From Nymphaea colorata (Eukaryota > Streptophyta > Magnoliopsida > Nymphaeales > Nymphaeaceae), in assembly GCF_008831285.2 (NCBI RefSeq), contig NC_045151.1, forward strand, positions 8,571,682-8,635,681: a DNA stretch of 64,000 nucleotides. Direction: 5' to 3'. The notes under the pieces were generated by a model. That model did not search any database, had not been told where the DNA came from, and was given only the letters and a program-made list of their open reading frames with translations. This document shows, one piece after another, positions 22,484-32,903 of this stretch. How positions within the stretch are numbered: position 1 is the stretch's first letter; every line of letters begins with the position of its first letter. The position numbers and the translations under genes were made by a program.

Positions 22484-25368
22484 TGTCACACCCCAACCCT
22501 TTTGACCCTCAAAAGAATTTTTTTTTTCTTAACATAAAACATTGAGGTGCGACGACACAACAATTCAAAATGAGATGAGCCAAGAAATTTAAAATAATGG
22601 GGCAAGCTTTCCATTATATAAGAATTTCAGTTCCTCTGTACACATGACCAGAAATGACCCAAAATCAAAACATTGATGTCTAACCAAAACCAGGCATCAA
22701 TAAAACCAAAACAAGACGTGCCAGCACGACATTTGACCCAAAACCTCCCTAGTAGGATGTGAGTGAAGCCATCTGATCAATCTGCTGCCCCTGGTCTGCC
22801 AAAACCTGAAAAAGAAAAACAACTGAAGGCTTAGCCTTCGCAGTATGGTAACAAACCAGAAAAATCCCTAAACCTCTAGGTCAGGGCTCAGATATGATCT
22901 AATCACCAATAACATACAACTCTGCATAACATATCATTCTCATTCTAATTATTTACATTAACTTTAGTGAATTGACAGTTCCTGTGGGTGCAATACACAG
23001 GCACGTGCACACCGTGGGCGGCCTACAGCCGGGAGACAACTCCCGTGGTGGCCCGAATCGATATGGATCCATTCATGTTGCAGCGGTAGAGCACTCATCC
23101 ATGGATATGTGAATTCCAAGGAGAGATACTCAGCCTTCCCTAGGACACTCAGGTTGAGAAGGCGGGAGTCCAACGCTCCAAGCATAACACACAACAGTAC
23201 CCTGGGCCCTTGCACTGCCTGCGATCCGAACAGGCGAGACCAGTGGCGAAAGCGGGACGTCTCCCAAACACATTACCACAACCCACTGGCCTCTCATCTC
23301 TTATCATTTCTTATTTAACATTATGAACACACAATCACAAGATGACCAACTAGCTCATGAGGTTGGTTCACTCAACGAGTGCCTCATACCTCCAAATGCC
23401 TCCACACGAGGGCTACATATATAATTAACATTCTTAGCTAGCCGTCATAACAATACGGGTATAACTACCCTTCAATTCCATTCATTTGTATCATACCCAA
23501 GGCAAAGCATATGAAAACATTACAACATTCACATCACATATCACATCAATCATATCTTTCAAAACTTAGCCAAACCATAGAGAGTAGTCTCGATCCGTGA
23601 TTGGCTCGTAGCTGTCCTATGCAGTTATCATTCTAGGATGCTTTCTAATGCACAGTTGGGGTTGAGGAGACACTCGACTCGATACCCCACCTCATCTGTC
23701 CTAAGCAGTTATCAATTCTAGCATGCACATGCAATTACGTAGTAGTTTTCAAAACAAAACTTATCACATAAACATTCAATTCTCATGTATACAATCATTC
23801 AACCACATCATGGTCATAGGATCCAATGATCCTCAAAAACACAGTCTAGTTGGCCCCAGGCTGGGATTTGCCTGGAATGCCACCATACCTGTTGCACGTC
23901 GCTAAGATATCCAAAATGCCTCAAGCTAAAACCTAGTCACTCAAGGTCTACTAGACGTGCCCGGCGTACCTACAAACACAAAGAAAAGGTAAGTTCTACA
24001 CTCGCTTCGCTATACAATTCAAAAAAGTGTAAAAATATAATCATTGAGGCATGTCAATGCCTCAAAAGGGTGTCGACGAGTAGTATCGACTCACAAAACC
24101 CTCCAATAGGCCTCTTTCCAATCCTTTGAGGTGGTGACCAAACATCTAAACTCAAAGCTTCGATCAACCGATCACTAACACAGTTCTCAAAAGCTTTCTT
24201 TAGTTGAGGTGCCTTCCCAATACCCCCAACTTGCATGCCCTTCTCCAACTAACCAAGAATTACGCCTGTCGCAATAGTATGAACCGCAAGTTGTAGTAAC
24301 AGTCCTATCTCTCCTCAACCATGTCCAACCTCTACCTTGTTTTTCAATAGCTTCAAAAATCAACAACTCATGCTAAAGAGATAGATATACACATGGATTC
24401 TTGTTCTTCTCACAAATAGTCATAAACTTCCCCCAAAATAACATCGCTAAAAAGCTATCCAAAACATCAAATCATGAGTCTAGCATGCTTAAACAATAAT
24501 TATACATGCTCTAATAAATATTACTCAACAATCTAAGCTCGATTAGGTCTTGCTCACCCCAATTCAAGAGCTCAAACTGCTGCGATGCTTCCGGCAGCCA
24601 CCTCACGAGTCCAAGTGGTCTCCAAGCGGGAAATCCTTCAATGCCGCCACCACCAAGTCCTACCAGTCGCTGTTATGAGAGGGAAGACCAGTCCCCCAAG
24701 CTGAAATCTGATCACATAATCGTAAATAGGGTGAGATTTAGTGAAAAAAGGTCAAAAGAAGGGTCTGTCGTTTGAGTAGGACCTCCCGTAGCTGCGAGGG
24801 AGGAGGCTAAAGTCAAATGGGAGAAAGAGGGCACGAAAGGATGGGAGTGAGGCTGCACACGTGAGGGAGACGGTTAGAGAGGAGAAACCCATTGTTTGGG
24901 TGAGGGAGAGAGAGACCGCATGAGCAGGAGAGGGGAAACATGGCAGGAGAGAGAGAACGTGGGCAGAGAGGGTTCAAATAGAGAGGAGAGACAGACGGGG
25001 AGGGTGAGAAGGAGTGAGAGAGGCGGAAGAGGTTGATAGCATGAGAGAGTGAAGGCTGGGCAAGGGGGAGGCCGTGCGAGAGGGAAAAGGGTGCGGGCAG
25101 AGGGTCGAGAATGAAGCGAAGGAGGGAGAAGGAGAAAGAAGAGGAAAGAAGAAAGATGATAGCAAAGAGGATTCGAGAGGGCTTACCCAAGCATCGCCCT
25201 CCACCTCTGTCGTCGCTGCCTGCTTCTATGTCGCAAGAATGGTGAGAGATGAGAGAACGAAGAAGAGGGAGGTTCTGCGGTAAGGGAGAAGAGATGGAGA
25301 GGAAGAGAGAGCCAGCGTCGGGCTCCCTAGCTCCAATCCAGACCTGAAATAAAAGAACGAGCGTTACA
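22484..25368 (-). repeat. 5' LTR of nested gypsy element
   Basis: 2885 bp, plus-strand TGTCACACCCC ... GCGTTACA, nearly identical to 14647-17559. It carries the same GA-rich block (about 24790-25310). It drives transcription toward lower coordinates. Confidence 0.93.
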
Positions 25369-25373
25369 ATACA
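25369..25373. repeat. Target-site duplication ATACA, right copy
   Basis: Matches 14642-14646. Confidence 0.9.
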
Positions 25374-26381
25374 TGCACTAACAGTAAATTTTAGATAATT
25401 GAAGCTCGATTTAGCCTTGCTCACCCCAATCTTAGTGTCCAAACTACTGCAATGTTCTCGGTAGTCACCTCAAATGTTCGATTGATCCCCAAGCGGCAAA
25501 AATCATGCAATGCTGCCACCACCAACACCTTATATTCACTGTTAAGAAGAGATAGATGTGTCCCCAAGCTGCAATTTCAATTCAACAACCACTAAATTGT
25601 GAGAATCGGCGGAAAAAGGTTTAAGAGAGGGGTCTGTCGTTAGAAGAGGCCCACAGTAGCTGTGTGGGAAGCTGAAGACGAGTGAGAGAGGGCACGAGAG
25701 GATGGGAATGAGAGGGAGACAACACACGGAAAGGGGGAAACAACAATGGACGACAAAGAGAGTGGGAAACAGAGGGTTCGGGCGAGGGAGAAGAGACTGG
25801 CGCAAGGGAGAATGCGAACAGAGAGATGAAAGAAGGTTGCGTATGAGGGAGAGATTGCAGACAGAGGGGAAGGTCGAGCAGAGTGGGTTCGGATAGAGGG
25901 GAGAGGCAGACAGAGAGGGCAAGAGAGCATGAGAGTGGTGGAGGAGGGGGATAGCACGGGAGAGAGAGGAGAAACAGAAGAGACAGGGAGAGAGCTCTAG
26001 CAGAGAGAGCGTGGGTGAGGGAGTGAGATAGCACGAGAGGGAGAGGGTTGCGCAAGAGGGAGGCCGTGCAGCACGGGTAGAGGGAGGGGCGACAGAACAT
26101 CAGAGGAGAAGAAAAAAGAACAAGAGATGGAGAGAGAGACCGACGGCTTACCTGTGCAACGCCTTCGCCTTCCTCTGCCGGCCCAAACGTCACCACTACC
26201 ACACCTTCCGCCTCCAGTTCCTTCTCTATGTGGATGATCCCTTGCGACAGGAGAGGCAACGAAGAGGGAGACCAAGAGGAAGGTGAGGGAGAAGAGCCCT
26301 CGTCGGGCTCTCACGCAGGTGAGTTCGGGGTCCGGGTTTGGACCCGCTCTAGCCTGACCTGCAATAATGAATAATGTTACA
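25374..26381 (-). mobile_element. Older solo LTR, right part
   Basis: Continues the interrupted LTR from TGCACTAACAG. It shows recognisable but diverged landmarks of the young LTR (gaagctcgatttagccttgctcacccc, GA-rich block at 25640-26290) and ends AATAATGTTACA. The flanking TTATG at 26382-26386 matches 12450-12454. Confidence 0.85.
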
Positions 26382-26386
26382 TTATG
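26382..26386. repeat. Target-site duplication TTATG, right copy
   Basis: Matches 12450-12454 across 13.9 kb of nested insertions. Confidence 0.85.
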
Positions 26387-27036
26387 TAAAGGATTTTACA
26401 TCAAGGGATAACTAGCTAGTGTAAGTTATGATACTTGCTTTACTTAGTAGTTTAAGTATGGTAACATCAAAAAATAGATATTTATGTAAAGGCAGACTTG
26501 TTCGGAAAGATGAGTATTAATACCTATTTGTTAAGTACTTGGATCAATAATCATGCTACTAATTATTCCAACCATTTTGATGAAAATAAGGTAGTGTTCT
26601 TTTCTGGGAAAAGGGGCATTTTACCATATTATTTTTAATTATAATTTTAAACAGTACATAAATCTTGTTGACAAGGAATATACATTGACAAAGATTACAT
26701 CTACAAGGAGGTAGATTGTGTCATGAATTAGAGTTAAACGAGAAAGAGCTAGGGGTCTTACACAATGTTTGAGGCTGTTGATGGTGATGCCATGTTCTGA
26801 TGGTGAACAATTGTTAAAAAAATGTCTCAATGACATAAACAAGTTTGCTTAACATTTTTACCTAGGAATGATCACACAAGAACAATAAGAAAACTTAAAG
26901 CTGAATGAAAACCTTTTTTGTGAAATGCCAATAGTGCTGTGAATATCGACGGCCAACATCAAATGGTGAGGTGATAGTTGTTACCATGAAGAGAGCCCAA
27001 TGCAAGTGAGAAATAGTGAGCAACTGGGAGAGCATG
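26387..27036. other. AT-rich spacer, nothing recognised
   Basis: Low-complexity AT-rich DNA with no family-like frame on either strand. Confidence 0.4.
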
Positions 27037-27110
27037 AGTGAGTGAGAGAGAGAGAGAGAGAGAGAAAAAGAGAGAGAGAGAAAAATAGAGAGAGAGAGAG
27101 AGAGAGAGAT
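27037..27110. repeat. (GA)n microsatellite
   Basis: GA runs interrupted by AAAA. A plus-strand frame of Arg/Glu repeats over it is an artefact. Confidence 0.9.
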
Positions 27111-27159
27111 TGTGTTGTATCGGCTATGAAAAATCAGGCAACTAGAAATGTATATCTCT

Positions 27160-27420
27160 GTTTAGAAAATGAGAGACCAATTGATGAGAAGAGCATCTGT
27201 TTACCAAAAACTATTGACAATGACAACAAATGAAGGGTCAATCGACATTCACCAGTGACAGCAAATGATGGTCGATCCATGAGCAGACCATCCGTTCACT
27301 GGCAACAGCAAATGTGGGTCGATTGACGAGCAGAGCATCTGTTCACCTATAATAGGAATTGAGAAGTTCATTAGCAAGCAAAGTATCTGTTTACCAGCAA
27401 TGGGAAATTAGCTAAGGAAA
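27160..27420. repeat. Degenerate ~60-bp tandem repeat
   Basis: About four loose copies sharing the words gagcagagcatctgttcacc and agcaaatgatggtcgat (variants gagcagaccatccgttcac, caagcaaagtatctgtttacc). Confidence 0.6.
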
Positions 27421-27542
27421 AGAGGGAGAACCATGAAAAAATGGAATAGAGAAAAGACTTCGTAGGTTTCTACTTGTTGTAGCACATATCCATATGTGAT
27501 GCTCATTCAACATCGCAAAAACATATTAAGAGTGGTGCATAC

Positions 27543-28010
27543 TGTAAGATCATTTGGTGGGCCGACATATGTCAATTAGGAATTTCAGACATTATGTCTG
27601 TCTTAACATAAATATCCGCTTAAGTGATTGCTTTTTGGGATATTACGTAATTTTAGAAGGTATGGGGTAACTTTGAAATGTATAGATACCAGTACGCAAT
27701 TACGAACTCTTTGATGGGTGGAATCCGTAATTGCCCTTAATATAAAATGGTAGTGGTCCCTGGGGTCGTGCAATGGTTGCCTGAAACATTGGTTTCTAGG
27801 GTTTTTCTCTTCCCCATCTGAGAGAGGCCTCAAGCGCACCGCACGTACCCTAGAAGACCCTGCTGCGATCTTCTCGTGCACCAGTTCAGATGGATTCAGG
27901 TACGCTTTCGCTTCAGTTTAAGGTTTTGTTTAATTCAATGATTTAGCATGAGCATGATCCTGTTTTAGGGCATATGGTTTGTGTATGCATGAAGGGGAGA
28001 AATCCCGACA
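27543..28010 (+). repeat. 5' LTR of copia A
   Basis: Runs from TGTAAGATCATTTGG to AATCCCGACA just before the PBS. Its first ~140 bp match 32762-32903 closely (ggccgacatatgtcaatt). A TATA box (TATAAAA, 27741-27747) marks the likely promoter, with transcription starting about 30 bp downstream. Confidence 0.85.
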
Positions 28011-28012
28011 AT

Positions 28013-28026
28013 TGGTATCATAGCCC
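28013..28026 (+). other. Primer-binding site of copia A
   Basis: TGGTATCATAGCCC, two bases after the LTR. It resembles the initiator-Met PBS with one mismatch in the core 12 bases. Confidence 0.8.
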
Positions 28027-28293
28027 TAGTTCATTGTTAAATCCTTGAATTTTTTTTGTGATTTCGTGCGTTCTTCCCGTTCAGATGTATCCCTTTTGGT
28101 TCTACTGCAAGTTTTTTAAAAAAAATTTTGGGCGAGCAACGGAAGCCGTCGGGCTCCCATTGCAGCCACCTAAGGAAAACGGAAGGGGAACAGAGAAGAG
28201 CGACGGAGGTCCTTGTGGGCGACAGTTTCTGGCCGTTAGGCAGGCATTGGTCGGCCATTAGGCGACGGTCGAACCTCCCCGTCCTGGCGCGAC

Positions 28294-28332
28294 CCACCGG
28301 CGGCCACCCACGCAGTTGGGTGGCCTACCGGT
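28294..28332 (+). ncRNA. GC-rich leader hairpin, copia A copy 1
   Basis: Arm ccaccggcggccaccca (28294-28310), loop cgcagt, arm tgggtggcctaccggt (28317-28332). The arms pair with one bulged T and one weakened pair. Same design as 28629-28669 and 39460-39500. RNA function is inferred. Confidence 0.55.
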
Positions 28333-28628
28333 AACCCCATTTTCGTCCGTTGCAGCCATTGAAGAGGAAGAAGAAGGGATAGCGTCGGCAGAGAGGGGCG
28401 ACAGCCGTCGAAAGGCGACCACCTGTGACATAGCTATCGCCGGACGGACCCATGCGACCCACTGGCACCCACCCTAGGTCGTCGGTGGCTTCCTTGCCGC
28501 TGCAACAGCCGCCCAAAACCAGAAAGGGGCAGATCTGAAAACGGGACGAAAACCAGCTGTACCGGTCGGTTGACGGCAGGCGTCGGCTTGCCATCAAGGC
28601 GAGCGACGGCCGGCGGCTCTGGCGGCAC

Positions 28629-28669
28629 CCACCGGCGGCCACCCACATTGTTGGGTGGCCTGCCGGTGG
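28629..28669 (+). ncRNA. GC-rich leader hairpin, copia A copy 2
   Basis: Arm ccaccggcggccaccca (28629-28645), loop cattgt, arm tgggtggcctgccggtgg (28652-28669). All pairs hold except one bulged T. This is the best of the three copies. Confidence 0.6.
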
Positions 28670-29640
28670 AGCTTCACCGCCCGCCTGCTGTTCGGCAGGC
28701 GAGCGGTGGAGGCGACGCCCACGACCGCTCGCGCGGTCGAGCGGGTGGGATGGACCGGGTCGGGTCTTGACAGACCCGATCCAGATCAATCACGCTTTAA
28801 AAAAAAAAAATCATTTGCCGCCCGAATATGCCCGCGTTGAGTTTTTCTAGATCGGGTCATACGGTCTATTTTTGATTGGTTCGTCCAATTTTTAGACCGG
28901 TTCAGCCCTATTTAGGGCCTTGTGGGTGCTTTTGTTGCGGTTTAAGACCGATACAAGACACTTTAAGGCTGATTCAGTGGTTCTTGACCCACTTAAGCAC
29001 AATTATGGTATTGGTTTATAAAATTTTGAACTCTTTTGGACCTATATCATTGAAACATTTGGTTTTGGATTCAATATAAGGCAATTTTGTATGTGCCACA
29101 TCAATGAAACATTTGGTTTTGGATTTAATGTAGAACAAACCTGTATGTGAATTTCAATATATGTATCATGTTTTGCATGTTATTAAAATTGTGGGTGTAC
29201 TTTAGATGAATGTTTGGATTATGAATTTGATCTTTGGCCATGTCTATTGTTTTAAATGAGTAGGGTTGTACTTTATGTCGCCAAAGTGACCTCTGTTGTA
29301 CGAATTTGTTTGTTTTGAACATTAGATGATAGTATGTTTGATCCATGCGGGCAGTGATCAACCCAAAGGAGGATTGTTGTTTGGCCAGGTTTAAGTATAC
29401 AGGCAATGAATATGTGATAATTTTTTAGGTTTCCATGTGAATAGTGAGTCAATTCAAAGATGGGCTCGTTGTTTGACAGGGTTAATTATCTATATTCATT
29501 GTTGACCAAGAATACCACTTGCAGTTAATATTTCAATCCAAATATTGGATATTAGCATTGCACTAGTACCTTGTGAAGAGATTTAGGCCATTGTATTTAA
29601 ATTCATTTATATTTGTTATTTCATCTTTGTACATGTTTTG

Positions 29641-30538
29641 ATTGTGAGCATGTTTGGTATTTTTGTTCTTTGTACAGTGAGTTCTGCCTCTATGATACTT
29701 GCAAATTTGAGTACTATTTCTGAGTTAAATGATTCGACTTTTATAAGTGAGAAAAGAAAGACTGTTAAGGAAGTTGCAGTTGACCAGTCATCCATTAAGA
29801 AACAGAAGAAGCATAAGGAAGGCCAATCAGACTGCTTCTTTTGCAAGGGTGAAGGTCATATGAAGGAAGATTGTACCAAGTTTCACGCATGGCGTAAAAG
29901 GAATGGTACACTTCTCACTTTGGTTTGTTCTGAAGTTAATTTAACTTCAATACCCAAAAACACTTGGTGGGTAGATTCAGGTGCTACTACTCACATAAGT
30001 GTCTCTATGCAAGGTTGCCTAAATTGTCGAACCCCAAATGATGCTGAAAGATTCATCTATGTGGGCGATGGCAAGAAGGCGAAAGTTAAAGTCATAGCAG
30101 ATTTTCGGTTATTGTTAAAGAATGGTTGTTATTTGAATTTGACAAAGACTTATGTGGTACCGTCTTTAGACGGAATTTCGTTCATATTTCCTCATTGGAC
30201 AAATTTGGTTATTATTGTTCATTTGGAGAAAGTAAATTTAAGTTGTTTCTGCAGTCAAATTTGAAAGTCACTGGTTCTTTATCTGGTAGCGATAACCTCT
30301 ATCTGTTGGATACAGTTGCTTCATATCATGAAACCTTGCATGTTACGTCTAGTGGTACTAAAAGAAAATTAACCAATGAGAATTCTGCTATGTTGTGGCA
30401 TAGGTGCTTAGGACATATCTCTGAAAAGAGAATAAGAAGGCTTATGTCGAATGAAATTCTTGAGTCCCTTGATTTTGCAGACTTTATTGTTTGCATGGAA
30501 AGTATAAAAGGAAAACGAACAAACATTAAGGGTTTATA
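29641..30538 (+). pseudogene. Copia A gag tail, protease and GAG-pre-integrase
   Basis: Plus frame 29638-30264 holds a CCHC zinc knuckle (CFFCKGEGHMKEDC) and the protease start WWVDSGATTHIS. A shifted frame from 30126 continues to the GAG-pre-integrase part (LWHRCLGHISEKRIRRLM) and stops at 30539. The capsid part of gag is absent upstream. The catalytic integrase core that should follow is missing. Confidence 0.85.
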
Positions 30539-30539
30539 A

Positions 30540-32426
30540 GTTTTATAATTCAACCAGTAAGTCTTTCTTTGAAATGGAAAATGCTCATTTCTTTGAGGAT
30601 ATTGAGTTTGGGGGAGGTGATTAGGTTAAACATGAAGAGAGACGTGAGTCTACTCATACAAATGTTGTAAGCAATAGTCAGGTCTTTGTTTCTGTCATTG
30701 TTCCATCAATATATTCAGAAGAAGACAATGATATCGGTCTCCCTACTGAAGAACAAACTCAACAACCTCAAGAAAATCAAGTAGAGGTGCCACTGAGGAG
30801 ATCCACTAGAGAGAGGAGAAGTCAATTTTAAATGATTTTGTCTATCTCCAAGAACATGAAGTTGATATGGGCTTAATGGAGGATGATTCTATTAACCTCC
30901 AACAAACAATAAAGAGTTCTAAATCTCATAAGTGGATAGATGCCATGAATGAAGAAATAAAGTCAATGATGGACAATGACGTATGAGAAGTTGTTCCCTT
31001 GCCTGAAGGTGTGAAACTCATCGGTTGTAAATGGATATTTAAAACCAAGAAGGATTCATTAGGTAACATCGAAAGGTATAAGACACGTCTTGTCGCAAAG
31101 GGCTTTACTCAAAAGGAAGACATTGATTATACAAAGACTTTCTCTTCAGTTTCGTTGAAAGACTCTTTCAGGACTATAATGGCACTTGTGGCTCATTTTG
31201 ACTTAGAGCTGCATTAAATGGATGTAAAGATAATGTTTCTAAATGGAGACATTGATGAAACGATATATATGGTGCAACTAGAAAACTTTGTTTCAGGAGA
31301 TGCAAAGAAAATGGTCTGCAAACTTAAGAAATCCATCTATGGGTTAAAGCAAGGTTCCCATCAGTGGTATTACAAATTTCATTAAATTATAGTTTCATTT
31401 GGTTTCGAGACTAATATGGTTGATGAATGAGTATACCAAAACTTCAGTGGGACAAATTTATCTTTCTGGTTTTATATGTCGATGATATATTGCTGGCAAG
31501 TAATGATGTGGGCATATTGCATGAAACTAAGAAATTTTGTCAACAAAGTTTGACATGAAGGACCTTAGTTGTGCATCTTTTGTAGGGGATCCAAATATTT
31601 CGAGATCATTCTCGGGGTATTCTTAGATTATCACAAAAGGCCTACATTGATAAGGTGCTTCAACGATATGGCATGAAGGATTGCAAACCAGGAGATATTA
31701 CAGTTGCTAAAGGAGACAAGTTTAGTCTCAAACAATGCCCTAAAAGTGAAATCAAATCTAAGGAAATGGAAAGGATTCCCTATTCGTCTGTTGTGGGAAA
31801 ACCTTATGTATACTATGGTTTGTACTCGTCCGGATATTGCATTTATCGTTGGAATGTTAGGCAGATACTTAAGTGATCCTGGTATGGATCATTGTAAAGC
31901 AGCCAAAAGAGTTTTGAGGTACTTACAAAGAACAAAAGATTTTATCCTCACATATAGGAAGTCAAATCAGTTGGAGCTCATTGGGTATTCGGATTCTGAC
32001 TTTGTTGGGTGCCAAGACAATAGCATAGCATGTTACGAGGCATCCAATCATGCTTTGTGGTTGCAGAATTTTGTCACGGGGCTGCACATTATGAGTGGTA
32101 TAGAAAGGCCACTAAGGTTGTTGTGTGACAATAATTCAGCAGTCATGTACTTTAATAACAGCAGCAGTTTGTCACAGTCGAAGCACATCGACATTAAGTT
32201 TTGGCTTGTTAAAGAGATGATACAGAATGGTCAAGTGTCTTTAGAGCATATTGGGACAAACTCTATGATTGCGGATCCGCTTACCAAGGGTTTAACACAT
32301 AAGGTCTTTCACGAACAAGTTGTTCGTATGAGGGTATTATTCTTAGATGATGTGCTGGTTCAATGGGAGTTTGTATTCTCTTTGCTCTTATGTATGGACA
32401 CATATTCAGTTTTTTCTGCAGAATAA
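30540..32426 (+). pseudogene. Copia A reverse transcriptase and RNase H
   Basis: After the deletion point, a linker (STRERRSQF) leads to RT: KWIFKTKKDSLGNIERYKTR, KGFTQKEDIDYTKTFSSVSL, VCKLKKSIYGLKQGSHQWYY, and a frame-shifted YVDD region (VDDILLASND, about 31480). RNase H follows: RPDIAFIVGMLGRYLSDP, GYSDSDFVGCQDNS, then CYEASNHALWLQNFVTGL and SKHIDIKFWLVKEMI to IADPLTKGL. Between CQDNS and CYEAS the usual ~40 residues (KSTSGY ... STMEAE) are missing. Several stops make it non-functional. Confidence 0.85.
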
Positions 32427-32750
32427 AGTTTAGAGTTCTTTGGTTCCATTCTGTGTTTGTGTTTTTTGATCTCCATAAGGTTTTAAAGTTGGACTGGTTG
32501 AGAATAGACATGTTGTAATTACATTGCATGTAATTCTCATGCTATACATCCATATCAGATCTATGTCATTGATTATGTTAACATTTGTGATCATTGAAGG
32601 TTTAACTAATTTTATTATAGCGAAAGCCGCTTTGGTTCTGTGTTGATATGGTCGTGAACGAGATTGGTGAAAATGATGTTTAATAAGATAGCAATTATGA
32701 GCTCCTAAGGTTTTGTGTAATGTCTGAATGTATAAAGACATATTTGTCCC

Positions 32751-32760
32751 AAGTGAGAGA
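32751..32760 (+). other. Polypurine tract of copia A
   Basis: AAGTGAGAGA directly before the 3' LTR (one T between). Confidence 0.7.
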
Positions 32761-32761
32761 T

Positions 32762-32903
32762 TGTAAGATCATTTGGTGGCCCGACATATGTCAATTAGGA
32801 ATTTCAGACATTATGGTTGTCTTAACGTAAATATCCGCTTAAGTGATTGCATTTTGGGATATTACGTCATTTTAAATGGTATGGGGTAATTTTGAAATGT
32901 ATA
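32762..32903 (+). repeat. Truncated 3' LTR of copia A
   Basis: TGTAAGATCATTTGGTGG onward matches the 5' LTR for about 142 bp, then similarity stops at ...GAAATGTATA. Confidence 0.85.

Larger units (their letters stand above)
14647..25368 (-). mobile_element. Nested Ty3/gypsy LTR retrotransposon, Tekay/Del-like chromovirus
   Basis: A structurally complete 10,722-bp element read on the minus strand. It has two 2.9-kb LTRs (TG...CA), a 5-bp target duplication, a primer-binding site, a polypurine tract, and gag-protease-RT-RNase H-integrase in Ty3/gypsy order with a chromodomain-like tail. The long LTRs and the tail wording (EEKPIRVVDQRVQVFRTKR) are those of the Tekay/Del clade; this clade call is from memory. 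Premature stops and frameshifts break gag and pol, so it cannot move by itself. Nine differences, all transitions, separate the first ~275 bp of the two LTRs, implying a moderately recent insertion. Confidence 0.92.
28027..29640 (+). other. Untranslated leader of copia A with GC-rich island
   Basis: The stretch between PBS and surviving gag. From about 28125 to 28800 it is strongly GC-rich in an otherwise AT-rich region. Long frames exist on both strands (for example minus 28789-28325), but none resembles a known family and they overlap each other. It shares segments with the leader of copia B, including a hairpin (listed separately). A ~53-bp direct repeat (gaaacatttggttttggatt) occurs twice near 29050 and 29105. 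Confidence 0.65.
27543..32903 (+). mobile_element. Ty1/copia retrotransposon A, defective
   Basis: Plus-strand element with a complete 468-bp 5' LTR, an initiator-Met PBS, a long GC-rich leader, remnants of gag-pol in copia order (zinc knuckle, protease, GAG-pre-integrase, then RT and RNase H), a polypurine tract and the first ~142 bp of the 3' LTR. Most of gag and the integrase core are deleted, and many stops are present. The 3' LTR breaks off at about 32903, directly against a different copia fragment, so no target duplication can be read. Confidence 0.88.

Noticed and set aside
27042-27233. An Arg/Glu-repeat plus frame
   Set aside because: It is a translation of the GA microsatellite.
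28325-28789. A 154-codon minus frame and overlapping plus frames
   Set aside because: Same reason: GC-rich copia A leader, with no family match and open on both strands.
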